DNA of 64,000 nucleotides from Chlorobium phaeovibrioides (GCF_003968655.1 NZ_RXYK01000002.1:154940-218939), one strand, 5' to 3'; positions 54,712-64,000 are shown, numbered from the stretch's first letter. A program made the numbers and translations. The notes: generated by a model not told the origin, from the letters alone.

Positions 54712-54789
54712 TTACTGGAGCAGCAGCATGAGGATCATGCTGACGAGCCTGACCAGTTCGGTCAGGAGTTGTATTAGGTAGATAATCAT
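54712..54789 (-). CDS. Candidate small hydrophobic peptide antisense to the small RNA
   Basis: 25 residues (MIIYLIQLLTELVRLVSMIL...), 17 of them L, I, V or M, with two charged residues spaced along one face. It resembles type I toxin peptides. No good ribosome site precedes the ATG, and the + strand has an alternative 17-codon frame with GGAG 7 nt upstream (54728-54781), so this is speculative. Confidence 0.3.
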   Translation of the reverse strand: MIIYLIQLLTELVRLVSMILMLLLQ

Positions 54790-54821
54790 CTCAGTAAGGC
54801 TGGATGGTTATTGAATACTGA

Positions 54822-54859
54822 GCCGATAACCCAGCAGCTACTGGGTTATCGGCTTTTTT
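54822..54859 (+). terminator. Strong intrinsic terminator after the late phage operon
   Basis: GCCGATAACCCAG-(6 nt)-CTGGGTTATCGGC followed by six T residues; 13-bp perfect stem. Confidence 0.92.
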
Positions 54860-55325
54860 GTTTGCCATACCGGTAATATATCAGAAATCGTAAAAGTTGA
54901 CGCCGAGCGTGAAGCAAGAGGGTTGCATGTCCATCATGCCTTTCATCGTTTTGTGCATGCGGTCACTATTGATACGATTTACATTGCGAAGTTGACGGTC
55001 GTTGTTATGATTATCCACCTGCGTCCTGATAAGAATTAAATGCCGACTTCGTTGACGAGAACCTCATCCAGTTAAAGCGCCGTCAAGTGCTGATTGCTCA
55101 CGCGCAAGGGGGGAGTGGTTGTCGAAGACCGCCATGTTATCGGTCTCTATGTTGTTGAGGCTGAGTGTGAGGCCCTGTATCGGACAGCGAATGTCCTATG
55201 CTGGTGAGTATACTTCTGGGTGAGGATGTTTGTTGGTCTTCCTTGTTTGGTGCGCGTGTTTTCTCAATATTATAAAAGTGACTTGCTAGGGCGGAACGTT
55301 TTAACAGCCATTATTCCATATTCCC
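54860..55325. other. Junction between phage-like element and type I R-M operon
   Basis: About 470 bp with no supportable gene. Short open stretches are broken by stops and have no recognisable family, so remnants of a decayed gene are possible. The hsdM promoter should lie at the right end, but I see no consensus. Confidence 0.5.
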
Positions 55326-56870
55326 ATGATCGAAGATATCAAGAAAACCCTCTGGGCCTCTGCCGACAAGCTGCGGGCCAACATGGATCCTGCCGAGTAC
55401 AAGCATATCGTGCTTGGGCTCATCTTCCTGAAGTTCATCTCCGACAGCTTCGGGTCACACCGGAAGCAGCTCTCCATGAGGCTCGCCGATCCCGTGGACG
55501 ACTACTACATCGGGAAAGGAAACGACTCCCTGATTAGCGACGAACTCGAAGAACGCGACTACTACACCGAGTCCAACGTCTTCTGGGTTCCCCAGGAGGC
55601 TCGCTGGGATGCAATTCAGGCGAATGCAAAGCAGTCAGATATCGGCAAGCGGATCGATCAGGCTCTCACGGTCATTGAGCAAGAAAACCCCAAACTCAAA
55701 GGTATCCTTGACAAGCGTTTTGCGCGTATCCAGCTTCCCGACGGCAAACTTGGGGAGCTGGTTGACCTCATTTCCACCATCGGCTTCGGAGTGGATGGCC
55801 AGCAGGCCCGGGATCTTCTTGGGCAGGTGTATGAATACTTCATCGGCATGTTCGCCGATGCTGAGGGAAAGCGTGGCGGGCAGTTCTACACGCCGGCGAG
55901 CATCGTGAAAACCCTTGTCGGGGTTCTCGCTCCGCATAAGGGGCAGGTCTACGATCCATGCTGCGGTTCGAGCGGCATGTTCGTCCAGTCCGAGAAGTTC
56001 ATCGAGTCGCATGGCGGCAGACGGGGGGACATCTCCATCTACGGTCAGGAATCCAATCCAACCACGTGGCGGCTTGCTGCGATGAACCTTGCCATCCGCG
56101 GGCTCGACTATAACCTCGGCAAGGAGCCCGCCGACTCGTTCGTCCGCGACCAGCACCCTGATCTCCGTGCGGATTTCGTACTTGCCAATCCTCCCTTCAA
56201 TATCTCCGACTGGTGGCACGGCAGCCTTGAAGGAGACCCCCGCTGGGTCTACGGCAGCCCGCCGAAAGGTAACGCGAACTATGCCTGGCTGCAGCATATC
56301 CTCTACCACCTCAAGCCGAATGGACGAGCCGGGGTGGTACTTGCCAATGGTTCCATGTCATCGACCACCAACAGCGAGGGCGACATTCGCCAGGCGATGG
56401 TGGCGGCGGACAAGGTCGAGGTCATGGTGGCCCTGCCCGGTCAGCTCTTTTTCAACACGCAGATTCCGGCGTGCCTCTGGTTCCTCGCCAAGGAGAAGAC
56501 TGTACGGAAGGGCGAGGTACTGTTCATCGATGCCCGGAAACTCGGGAACATGGTTTCACGAGTCCAGAAGCAACTTTCCGACGAGGATATCCAGAAGATC
56601 GTCGACACCGTCCAGGCATGGCGCAGCGACGATCAGTATGAGGACATACCCGGCTTCTGCGCATCCGTCACGCTTGAGAAAATCGCCGAACACGGCCACG
56701 TCCTGACACCTGGCCGCTACGTTGGAGCCGAAGCCGTCGATGACGACGACGAAGCCTTCGAAGAGAAGATGCTTCGTCTCACCGAAACCCTTGGTGAGCA
56801 GATGGCGAGAGGCGCAGAACTGGATCTCGTGATCCGCGAAAAGCTGGGAGGGCTGGGATATGAGTTCTGA
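55326..56870 (+). CDS. hsdM: Type I restriction-modification methyltransferase subunit
   Basis: 514 residues. The N-terminal HsdM domain (MIEDIKKTLWASADKLRANMD) is followed by the N6-adenine methyltransferase core with YDPCCGSSGMF (SAM-binding) and the catalytic NPPF in VLANPPFNISDWW. With HsdS it methylates the host site. Its end overlaps hsdS by 11 bp. Confidence 0.96.
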   Translation: MIEDIKKTLWASADKLRANMDPAEYKHIVLGLIFLKFISDSFGSHRKQLSMRLADPVDDYYIGKGNDSLISDELEERDYYTESNVFWVPQEARWDAIQANAKQSDIGKRIDQALTVIEQENPKLKGILDKRFARIQLPDGKLGELVDLISTIGFGVDGQQARDLLGQVYEYFIGMFADAEGKRGGQFYTPASIVKTLVGVLAPHKGQVYDPCCGSSGMFVQSEKFIESHGGRRGDISIYGQESNPTTWRLAAMNLAIRGLDYNLGKEPADSFVRDQHPDLRADFVLANPPFNISDWWHGSLEGDPRWVYGSPPKGNANYAWLQHILYHLKPNGRAGVVLANGSMSSTTNSEGDIRQAMVAADKVEVMVALPGQLFFNTQIPACLWFLAKEKTVRKGEVLFIDARKLGNMVSRVQKQLSDEDIQKIVDTVQAWRSDDQYEDIPGFCASVTLEKIAEHGHVLTPGRYVGAEAVDDDDEAFEEKMLRLTETLGEQMARGAELDLVIREKLGGLGYEF

Positions 56871-58146
56871 GTGGCAAAAGACTCTAATTCGTTATTGTTG
56901 CGACATTAATTCCTCCAATATAAAAGCGAATGGGCCTTCTCAATACATAAAATACATCGATATTTCCTCTATCGGGGAAGGGTGCCAGAAAGAAGCGTTT
57001 AAATCGATTCTTCGCGTGGAAGCACCGAGTAGAGCGCAACGCTTAATCGCCTCTGGTGACTGTATTATTTCGACAGTTCGCCCTAATCGTCGATCTATGA
57101 TATGGATTAAAAATGCTGTTGATAATCTTGTTGCTTCTACTGGTTTTGCTGTATTAAGAGCAAAAACCAGCGTCATATTACCTCGATTTCTTTACTACAA
57201 TCTTTTCAGTCAATCCTTTACAGATTATCTTGTAACAAGAGAAAAAGGTGCCGCATATCCGGCTGTTAGCACTACTGACATTGTGGATGCTGAAATTTAT
57301 CTCCCACCTCTGCCTGAACAGCAAACCATTATTGATCTTCTTGGTTCACTTGACGACCGCATCGCCCTCCTCCGCGAAACCAACGCAACGCTTGAATCGA
57401 TCGCTCAAGCCATCTTCAAATCATGGTTCATCGACTTCGACCCCGTCAAAGCCAAGCAGGCTGGACGCGAGCCTGAGGGCATGGATGCCGCCACCGCTGC
57501 GCTTTTTCCCGATAGCTTCGAAGAGTCAGAACTTGGGCTGATTCCGAAGGGGTGGGAGGTTTCGCCGCTTGATGAAATTGCAGTATTTCTAAATGGCTTG
57601 GCATTGCAGAAGTATCCGCCAAACGGGGATGACGATCTCCCTGTTATAAAAATAGCTCAGCTCCGAAAGGGTGATTCTTTGGGGGCTGATAGGGCATCAC
57701 GGGAAATAAAGCCTGAATACATTGTTCGAGATGGTGATGTGTTGTTTTCATGGTCTGGCAGTTTGGAAGTTGCCATTTGGTGTGGAGGTGATGGTGCTTT
57801 GAATCAGCATTTGTTCAAAGTGACTTCTGTGGAATTTCCGAAATGGTTCTATTACTTTTGGACAAAACAGCACCTGAGTGATTTTCAACGAATAGCAGCC
57901 AGCAAGGCTACGACGATGGGTCATATACAAAGACATCATTTGAGCAATGCGAAAGTTGTTGTTCCCCCATCGAAAGTATTGCTAGGGATTGATGGATTTA
58001 TGAGCCCATTGCTCAATATGTGGATAACAAATTCATTGCGAGTAAAGTCTCTAACCTTGACCCGCGACACCTTGCTCCCGCGCCTTATCTCCGGCAAGCT
58101 CCGCCTGCCAGAGGCAGAGGAGATCCTCAAAGAAGCGACAGCATAA
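56860..58146 (+). CDS. hsdS: Type I restriction-modification specificity subunit
   Basis: 428 residues with two target recognition domains. The first (residues ~1-145) ends at the central conserved region LPPLPEQQTIIDLLGSLDDRI followed by FKSWFIDFDPVKAK. The second (about 235-375) ends with the C-terminal conserved TRDTLLPRLISGKLRLPEA. Both TRDs are clearly AT-richer than the conserved parts, as expected when TRDs are exchanged. The DNA sequence recognised cannot be read. Confidence 0.93.
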   Translation: MSSEWQKTLIRYCCDINSSNIKANGPSQYIKYIDISSIGEGCQKEAFKSILRVEAPSRAQRLIASGDCIISTVRPNRRSMIWIKNAVDNLVASTGFAVLRAKTSVILPRFLYYNLFSQSFTDYLVTREKGAAYPAVSTTDIVDAEIYLPPLPEQQTIIDLLGSLDDRIALLRETNATLESIAQAIFKSWFIDFDPVKAKQAGREPEGMDAATAALFPDSFEESELGLIPKGWEVSPLDEIAVFLNGLALQKYPPNGDDDLPVIKIAQLRKGDSLGADRASREIKPEYIVRDGDVLFSWSGSLEVAIWCGGDGALNQHLFKVTSVEFPKWFYYFWTKQHLSDFQRIAASKATTMGHIQRHHLSNAKVVVPPSKVLLGIDGFMSPLLNMWITNSLRVKSLTLTRDTLLPRLISGKLRLPEAEEILKEATA

Positions 58147-58187
58147 CGTCATCAGGAATAGCTCAAGCAACCAAAACGCCCCCAGCC

Positions 58188-61100
58188 ATGACGGAAGACC
58201 AACTCGAACAGGAAGCCCTCGGATGGCTCAAGGAACGCGGATACCAGCACCGATTCGGACCCGATATTGCACACGATGGCCCAGAACCTGAACGCAGGAA
58301 CTATCGCGAAGTGCTGCTTGCCTCACGACTCCATCACGCCATCAACAAGCTCAACCCGCAGGTACCTGCCACCGCGCGTGAAGATGCTCTTCAGCAGGTG
58401 CTCAAGTTTGAGCATCCTGTACAGGTCACTGCCAACCAGATATTCCACCGGTTGCTTGTCAATGGGGTTCCGGTCGAGTATCAGCAAGGTGGTGAGACAC
58501 GCGGCGACTTTGTCCGACTTGTGGATTTCGAACATCCGGAGCATAACGACTGGCTCGCTGTCAACCAGTACACCGTGCAGGGCCCCCACCATACCCGCCG
58601 GCCTGACATCGTCCTTTTCATCAACGGCCTCCCGCTCATCGTCATAGAGCTGAAAAACCCAGCCGACGAGAACGCAGATATACGGAAGGCTTACGATCAG
58701 CTTCAGACCTACAAAGAGCAAATCTCCGACCTTTTCCGATACAACGAGATCCTTGTCATATCCGACGGTGCCCAGTCCCGCATGGGCTCGCTTTCAGCAA
58801 ACATTGAACGATTCATGGCATGGAGGAGCACCGACGGCGAGAACCTCGACCCGCTCGGCCAGTTCAACGAGCTCGAAACCATGATTCAGGGGATCTTCGA
58901 GCCAGCGCTCCTCCTCGACTTCATACGCTATTTCGTCCTCTTCGAGGATGAAGGCACGCTGATCAAGAAGATCGCCGGATACCATCAGTATTTCGCCGTC
59001 CGCACCGCCATCGACCGTGTCATCACCGCATCGCAGGCTCAAGGTGACCATAAGGGCGGTGTCGTCTGGCACACCCAAGGGTCGGGAAAGAGCATCACCA
59101 TGGTCTGCTTTGCCGCGCGCGTCATGCGTGAAGCCGCCATGCAGAATCCGACCATTGTCGTCATCACCGACCGAAACGACCTCGACGGCCAGCTCTTCGG
59201 CACCTTCTCGCTCTCTCAGGATCTCCTCCGCGAAGAGCCCGTGCAGGTCGACAGCCGGCATGACCTGCGAGCCAAACTCTCCAACCGACCCTCCGGAGGC
59301 ATTGTCTTCACCACCATTCAGAAGTTCATGCCAGACGAGGACGAGGACAAGTTCCCCATGCTTTCCGACCGGCACAACATCGTCGTCATCGCCGACGAGG
59401 CCCATCGCACCCAGTATGGGTTCGAGGCGAAGTTCAAGGGGGACGCCAAGGGTTATCAGGTCGGCTATGCCCAGCACCTGCGAGACGCCATGCCGAACGC
59501 TACCTTTGTGGCCTTCACCGGTACGCCGGTCTCTTCGGAAGATCGGGACACCCGCGCCGTCTTCGGTGATTATATCCACGTCTACGACATCCAGCAGGCT
59601 CGTGAAGACGGCGCCACAGTGCCGATCTATTTCGAGTCACGGCTCGCCAAGCTGAGCCTGAATGAGGCGATCCTGCCGGAGGTTGATGAGGAGGTCGAAG
59701 AGCTTACTGAAGACGACGAGGAGAGAGAGCGCAACAGGCAAAAAAGCCGATGGGCAGCTCTTGAGAGAGTCGTCGGGGCTGAGCCGCGCATCGTGCGGGT
59801 GGCGGAAGATCTCGTCGCCCATTTCGAGGAGCGCTGCAATGCCATGGAGGGTAAAGCCATGGTCGTAGCTATGAGCAGGGATATCTGCGTCCATATGTAC
59901 AATGCCATCACGCAACTCCGCCCTGAATGGCACAGTGCGGATCCTGAAAAAGGAGCCATCAAGGTGATCATGACCGGCTCTGCGAGCGACAAGGAACTTC
60001 TGCGCCCGCACATCTACTCCTCCCAGGTGAAGAAGCGGCTTGAGAGGCGTTTCAAGGACCCTGCAGACCCCTTGCGCATGGTCATAGTCCGAGACATGTG
60101 GCTCACCGGATTCGATGCTCCCAGCGTCCATACCATGTATGTCGACAAGCCCATGAAGGGGCACAACCTCATGCAGGCCATTGCCCGGGTCAACAGGGTC
60201 TTTCGCGACAAGCAGGGGGGACTGGTGGTCGACTATATCGGCATCGCTACCGATCTCAAAAAAGCCCTCAAGGACTATACGTCGAGTAGAGGGCGGGGGA
60301 AGCCGACGGTTGATGTTGGTGAAGCCCTGGCGGTGCTGCTTGAAAAACTCGACATCCTGCGGAGCATGATGCACGGATTCGATTACAGCGGGTTCTTGAA
60401 CGGCGGGCACCGCCTTATGGCCCAGGCCGCCGATCATATCCTCGGCCTTGAAGATGGGAAGAAGCGGTTCAGTGATAACGCTCTGGCTATGAGCAAGGCC
60501 TACAGCCTCTGCTGCACCCATGACGAAGCGAAGGCGGTTCGGGAAGAGGTTGCGTTCTTCCAGGCCGTCAAAGTCATCATCACCAAGCCCGATAAGTCCA
60601 AAAAGAAACGCAGCGACGAGGAAAAGGATCTGGCCATCCGCCAGATCATCAACTCCGCGCTCGTCTCGGAAGACGTCGTCGACATCTTCGAGGTGGCAGG
60701 TCTCGACAAGCCGAACATCGGGATCCTTGACGACGCATTCCTCGAAGACGTCCGCAACCTCCCTGAGCGCAATCTCGCCGTCGAGCTTCTCCAGCGGCTC
60801 ATCAGCGGAGAAATTCACTCGAGGTTCGCCTCGAATGTCGTTCAGCAGAAGAAGTTCTCCGATATGCTCGACAATGTGGTCAAGCGCTACCAGAATAGGG
60901 CTATTGAGACCGCCCAGGTCATCGAGGAGCTTATCCAGATGGCCAAGGCATTCCAGGAAGCGATCAAGAGAGGCGCGGCAATCGGGCTCAATCCCGATGA
61001 GCTGGCATTCTACGATGCCCTTGCCAACAACGAAGAGGCTGTTAGGGAATTAGGTGATGAAATCTTGAAGGCCATTGCACACGAACTGGCTGAAAGTCTT

Positions 61101-61271
61101 CGGAAGAGCATAACCGTCGACTGGAGCAAACGCGAAAGTGTGAGGGCCCGGATCCGGATTCTCATTAGGCAGATTCTTCGTCGATACAGGTATCCGCCAA
61201 CCAAGCAGGATGATGCGGTGAAGCTTGTCCTCGATCAGGCCGAATCATTGGGAGAAAAGTGGGCGGCGTGA
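58188..61271 (+). CDS. hsdR: Type I restriction-modification endonuclease/translocase subunit
   Basis: 1027 residues from ATG 58188 (MTEDQLEQEALGWLKERGY, the usual HsdR start); the frame is open further but overlaps hsdS. The N-terminal nuclease has RRPDIVLFINGLPLIVIELKNP (PD-ExK). SF2 motor motifs follow: QGSGKSITMV (Walker A), ADEAHRTQYG (DEAH), FTGTPV and QAIARVNRVF (motif VI). A helical C-terminal region completes it. Translocates and cuts unmodified DNA. With hsdM and hsdS it makes a complete system. Confidence 0.96.
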   Translation: MTEDQLEQEALGWLKERGYQHRFGPDIAHDGPEPERRNYREVLLASRLHHAINKLNPQVPATAREDALQQVLKFEHPVQVTANQIFHRLLVNGVPVEYQQGGETRGDFVRLVDFEHPEHNDWLAVNQYTVQGPHHTRRPDIVLFINGLPLIVIELKNPADENADIRKAYDQLQTYKEQISDLFRYNEILVISDGAQSRMGSLSANIERFMAWRSTDGENLDPLGQFNELETMIQGIFEPALLLDFIRYFVLFEDEGTLIKKIAGYHQYFAVRTAIDRVITASQAQGDHKGGVVWHTQGSGKSITMVCFAARVMREAAMQNPTIVVITDRNDLDGQLFGTFSLSQDLLREEPVQVDSRHDLRAKLSNRPSGGIVFTTIQKFMPDEDEDKFPMLSDRHNIVVIADEAHRTQYGFEAKFKGDAKGYQVGYAQHLRDAMPNATFVAFTGTPVSSEDRDTRAVFGDYIHVYDIQQAREDGATVPIYFESRLAKLSLNEAILPEVDEEVEELTEDDEERERNRQKSRWAALERVVGAEPRIVRVAEDLVAHFEERCNAMEGKAMVVAMSRDICVHMYNAITQLRPEWHSADPEKGAIKVIMTGSASDKELLRPHIYSSQVKKRLERRFKDPADPLRMVIVRDMWLTGFDAPSVHTMYVDKPMKGHNLMQAIARVNRVFRDKQGGLVVDYIGIATDLKKALKDYTSSRGRGKPTVDVGEALAVLLEKLDILRSMMHGFDYSGFLNGGHRLMAQAADHILGLEDGKKRFSDNALAMSKAYSLCCTHDEAKAVREEVAFFQAVKVIITKPDKSKKKRSDEEKDLAIRQIINSALVSEDVVDIFEVAGLDKPNIGILDDAFLEDVRNLPERNLAVELLQRLISGEIHSRFASNVVQQKKFSDMLDNVVKRYQNRAIETAQVIEELIQMAKAFQEAIKRGAAIGLNPDELAFYDALANNEEAVRELGDEILKAIAHELAESLRKSITVDWSKRESVRARIRILIRQILRRYRYPPTKQDDAVKLVLDQAESLGEKWAA

Positions 61272-61619
61272 GCTATATTTAGCTCGATGAGGATTTTGCC
61301 GGGTATGCTATCGGGAATTGATGTTTTTCCCCTTTGGAGGAGTCAACGAGATGTAGATGAGAGGACCAAGATAAATTTCGGGCGCCGTGAGGCTGTCTGG
61401 CGACAAAGCGGGCTACCATTTTCTGTTCAGTTTTTTTTCTGCCATTTTTCTGTCGGCCCTGTTTCGGCGGAATTTGGTGGAGTAGGGGACGTTGTTGAAT
61501 ATCGTGAATAACAAATATCCGGATATATTGGGTGATGAGCTGTACAAAAGCATACATCCGAAGCAAGTCGCACTCCATAAACATGTTTCGCATCCCTTCC
61601 GCCCGCATCTTTGGTGACT
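61272..61619. other. Gene-free region after hsdR
   Basis: About 350 bp between convergent genes with no supportable gene and no clear terminator. Confidence 0.5.
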
Positions 61620-62693
61620 TTAATACCCCCTGTTCTCCATATCCTCATAAGCCGCACATCCATTTGGCACCCCGTTCTCGCATGCTTGTCTGAAGAGTTC
61701 CTTCGCTTTCGTCAAGTCTTTTGCGACCCCCTGTCCCTTAACATACATGAGGCCTAGATTGAACTGAGATGATGCCAATCCAGCATCTGCCGCTTTCTTG
61801 TACCAGTAAAAAGCCTTGTTGAAATCCATGGCAGTGCCTTGGCCATGTTCATAGGCTACTGCCACATTGTGTTGAGCAGATGTATTCCCTTGCTCTGCGG
61901 CCTTCCGCATCCATATCAACGATTGGGCATAATCCTGCGCCACTCCTTTGCCATGATAAAATGCAATGGCCAGGTGGTACTCTGCCAAGATTTCCCCCTG
62001 TTTTGCGGCCAACTTGAACCACTTCACGGCTGTGGTGTCATTCTGCTGTACCCCGTCGCCGAGCGCATACATGGCACCAATGTTGTATTGTGCCTGAGGC
62101 TCACCCTGCTCAGCTGCCAATCGAAACCATTTTAAAGCCTGTTGAGGGTTCCGTGAATTACCACCTTCAGCATTATAAAGTAGAGCCAAGTTGAGTTGAG
62201 CTTCAGCCATGCCCTTTTTTGCTGCCCGTGTATACCACAATCGAGCATCCTCATAGCTTTGCTTTACGCCAAGGCCATTGTAGTAAAGATTTGCAAGGTT
62301 AAACTGAGCCTCTTCAACACCCTGCTCTGCGGCAAGCCGATACCACTCTGCTGCCTGTTTCGGATTTTGAAGTACCCCATTGCCGCTATCATAGAGCCAG
62401 CCAATAGCGTACTGAGCTGGCGCATATCCTTGCCCCGCAGCCATTCGGTAAAAGCGGAGAGCCATTGCATAATCCCGCAAGAACACCCTGCCTTCAGCAT
62501 AAGCGTGGCCGATCTGGCATTGAGAAAACGCATCGTTCGGGATGACAGCGTTAATACGGATGAGGACAGTGTCTGGCATCGAAGGTGATGCCGGAGCAAT
62601 ACGGCTTGGTGTGCTGACAAAAGCGAAGCATGGGGCGGATGAGAAAGAAAGAACCCCGCACAAGAGAGTCATGGCAAGCACGAAATGTTTCAT
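61620..62693 (-). CDS. Secreted Sel1-repeat protein
   Basis: 357 residues with an N-terminal signal peptide (MKHFVLAMTLLCGVLSFSSA) followed by a run of Sel1-type repeats. Each repeat has the A-x-x-x-L-G-x-x-Y-x-x-G-x-G-V pattern (e.g. AQYAIGWLYDSGNGVLQ). These form an alpha-solenoid for protein binding. Followed 213 bp later by the second Sel1 gene on the same strand; both are oriented away from the R-M operon. Confidence 0.88.
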   Translation of the reverse strand: MKHFVLAMTLLCGVLSFSSAPCFAFVSTPSRIAPASPSMPDTVLIRINAVIPNDAFSQCQIGHAYAEGRVFLRDYAMALRFYRMAAGQGYAPAQYAIGWLYDSGNGVLQNPKQAAEWYRLAAEQGVEEAQFNLANLYYNGLGVKQSYEDARLWYTRAAKKGMAEAQLNLALLYNAEGGNSRNPQQALKWFRLAAEQGEPQAQYNIGAMYALGDGVQQNDTTAVKWFKLAAKQGEILAEYHLAIAFYHGKGVAQDYAQSLIWMRKAAEQGNTSAQHNVAVAYEHGQGTAMDFNKAFYWYKKAADAGLASSQFNLGLMYVKGQGVAKDLTKAKELFRQACENGVPNGCAAYEDMENRGY

Positions 62694-62906
62694 AGGGTCG
62701 GAGGGTTAAGAGTTGCCGTACATAATGTCACATAATGTAGTTAAGAAACCCAGAAAGGATCCGAGTTTGAAGGGACCTCTAAGAATTGAGTCTTGATATA
62801 TCATTCTGCCACAGTCCGCTATAAAAAGCCTACTGACCTGCAAGAGGTACTGAATGTCCCAAGCCAACACCATGAGCTGTAACAATCATCTCATTACCTG
62901 TCTTAT
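62694..62906. other. Gap between the two Sel1-repeat genes
   Basis: 213 bp with no gene. It should contain the upstream signals of the 61620-62693 gene; nothing distinctive. Confidence 0.4.
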
Positions 62907-64000
62907 TCATTTACCCTGAAGACTCAGTTCACGGTATCGATCACACCCTTGCTGGTACCCATTGTCACAGGCCTTTCCGACCCATTCTTTAGCAATCGCC
63001 ATGTTCACTCTGACCCCCCGACCGTTGTAATACATTATCCCGAGGTTATACTGTGCCTTTGCGTTCCCTTTCGATGCCGCAAGTCGAAACCATTTTAAAG
63101 ATTCCGGGTAGCTTTGTCTGACCCCCTGACCCTCGTAATACATATACCCGAGGTCGAATTGGGCATCAGCATTCCCCTGTTCAGCAGAAAGTCGATACCA
63201 CTTCAACGCCTCGGTGTAGTTCTGGGGAACTCCCTTACCCTTGGAATACATAACCCCGAGGTTGTTCTGAGCATCAGCAAAACCCTGTTCAGCAGACAGT
63301 CGATACCACTTCAACGCCTCGGTGTAGTTCTGGGGAACTCCCTGACCCTCAAGATACATGACCCCGAGGTTGAACTGAGCCTTAGCAAAACCCTGTTCTG
63401 CAGAGAGTCGGAACCACTTCATCGCCTCGGTATTGTTCTGGGGAACTCCCTGACCATTGTCGTACATAACCCCGAGGGCGAACTGAGCCTTAGCAAAACC
63501 CTGTTCAGCAGAGAGTCGGAACCACTTCAACGCCTCGGTGTAGTTCTTTGGAACTCCCATACCATAGGAGTACATACTCCCGAGGTTGAACTGAGCCACA
63601 GCAACGCCCTGTTCAGCAGAGAGTCGATACCACTTTATCGCCTCGGTATAGTTCTGTGGAACTCCCATACCATTGGAGTACATATTCCCGAGGTTGAACT
63701 GAGCAGCAGCATTCCCCTGTTCAGCAGAGAGTCGATACCACTTTATCGCCTCGGTATAGTTCTGTGGAACTCCCATACCATTGGAGTACATATTCCCGAG
63801 GTTGAACTGAGCAGCAGCATTCCCCTGTTCAGCAGAGAGTCGATACCACTTCAACGCCTCGGTATAGTTCTGGGGAACTCCCTGACCATGGTCGTACATA
63901 TTCCCGAGGAAGTACTGAGCCACAGCATTCCCCTGTTCAGCATCACGACGAATTTTCTGAACTTGTTCAGTTGTTATAACGGGAGTATTCCCCTTGTCGT
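62907..64000 (-). CDS. Sel1-repeat protein, 5' end outside the window
   Basis: The frame runs to the window edge without a start, so the visible 364 residues are a C-terminal portion. Nine 36-residue Sel1 repeats are countable (LGNMYSNGMGVPQNYTEA and variants), ending in a divergent last repeat with DNGYQQGCDRYR. The central repeats are almost identical to each other, also at DNA level. Confidence 0.88.
   Translation of the reverse strand, partial: DKGNTPVITTEQVQKIRRDAEQGNAVAQYFLGNMYDHGQGVPQNYTEALKWYRLSAEQGNAAAQFNLGNMYSNGMGVPQNYTEAIKWYRLSAEQGNAAAQFNLGNMYSNGMGVPQNYTEAIKWYRLSAEQGVAVAQFNLGSMYSYGMGVPKNYTEALKWFRLSAEQGFAKAQFALGVMYDNGQGVPQNNTEAMKWFRLSAEQGFAKAQFNLGVMYLEGQGVPQNYTEALKWYRLSAEQGFADAQNNLGVMYSKGKGVPQNYTEALKWYRLSAEQGNADAQFDLGYMYYEGQGVRQSYPESLKWFRLAASKGNAKAQYNLGIMYYNGRGVRVNMAIAKEWVGKACDNGYQQGCDRYRELSLQGK
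63607..63851. repeat. Perfect 108-bp tandem duplication in the Sel1 gene
   Basis: Positions 63607 to about 63743 match the sequence 108 bp further on exactly, so repeats 2 and 3 of the protein are identical at DNA level. Neighbouring repeats differ at several positions. One period is exactly one Sel1 repeat (36 codons). Confidence 0.85.

Larger units (their letters stand above)
54691..54859 (+). ncRNA. Candidate structured small RNA ending in an intrinsic terminator
   Basis: Three stems can be drawn in order: TGCTGCT with AGCAGCA, CTGACC-AGTTC-GGTCAG, and the terminator stem. CAGCATGA-GGA-TCATGCTG is an alternative to the first. No promoter is clear, so the 5' end is a guess. It may instead be the 3' end of the late phage message. 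Confidence 0.35.

Noticed and set aside
62907..63923. Sel1 array as a phage or surface repeat toxin
   Set aside because: Repeats are standard Sel1 solenoid units with no toxin or effector domain in the visible part.

Overview
The window looks like a piece of a green sulfur bacterium (Chlorobiaceae) chromosome. This is an inference from overall gene content: a CoA-disulfide-reductase-like flavoprotein next to two small ferredoxin-like proteins, a B-type (TrpB2) tryptophan synthase beta chain, ClpC, a DedA protein, tRNA-Pro(GGG) and moderately GC-rich host genes. No single gene proves the genus.

Region 1 (1-20.0 kb) is ordinary chromosome. It holds the 3' part of alaS, a flavoprotein/ferredoxin-like cluster, a minus-strand run (alpha/beta hydrolase, class A penicillin-binding protein, guaA, TSUP permease, serB), dedA, tRNA-Pro, several small conserved genes, clpC behind a clear sigma70-type promoter with a palindrome over its start point, and trpB2. 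A perfect 56-bp palindrome lies at 18.25 kb.

Region 2 (20.4-54.9 kb) is a mosaic prophage-like element. Its early half (20.4-28.2 kb) has a CI-like repressor, small regulators, an SMC-like ATPase, RecT, an MBL-fold protein, RusA, a replication protein and an HTH regulator. Its late half (44.6-54.6 kb) has a small-terminase-like protein, scaffold, P22-type coat protein, fibre-like proteins, amidase, 3-TM holin, large terminase and portal. I find no integrase and no recognisable tail genes. The repressor region and the start of the late operon share the same operator-like palindrome.

Region 3 (28.4-44.1 kb) is accessory cargo between the two phage halves. It starts with an AlbA_2 (Schlafen-type) ATPase, a decayed paralogue, a frameshifted NYN protein, and a second, truncated copy of the HTH regulator. 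Next comes the main discovery: a complete diversity-generating retroelement (DGR). In order it has a secreted barrel-like protein (33875-35446), a signal-anchored target protein with two cadherin/Ig-like repeats and a C-terminal lectin-like variable region (VR 36513-36649), an Avd-like accessory protein (36730-37071), the template repeat (TR 37229-37365) and a reverse transcriptase with YVDD (37422-38660). TR and VR are 137 bp each and differ at 23 positions, all at TR adenines. Two receiver-domain proteins follow, the second interrupted by TGA. Then come 2.6 kb of GC-rich repetitive DNA without genes and three membrane or lipoprotein genes.

Region 4 (54.9-64.0 kb) has a complete type I restriction-modification operon (hsdM-hsdS-hsdR) and two minus-strand Sel1-repeat proteins. 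The second runs off the window and has a perfect 108-bp tandem duplication.

Working model (inference): the DGR diversifies a cell-surface lectin-like protein exported to the envelope, perhaps with the upstream barrel protein, rather than a phage tail fibre. It is carried by, or inserted into, a prophage remnant. All counts were made by eye from the sequence.
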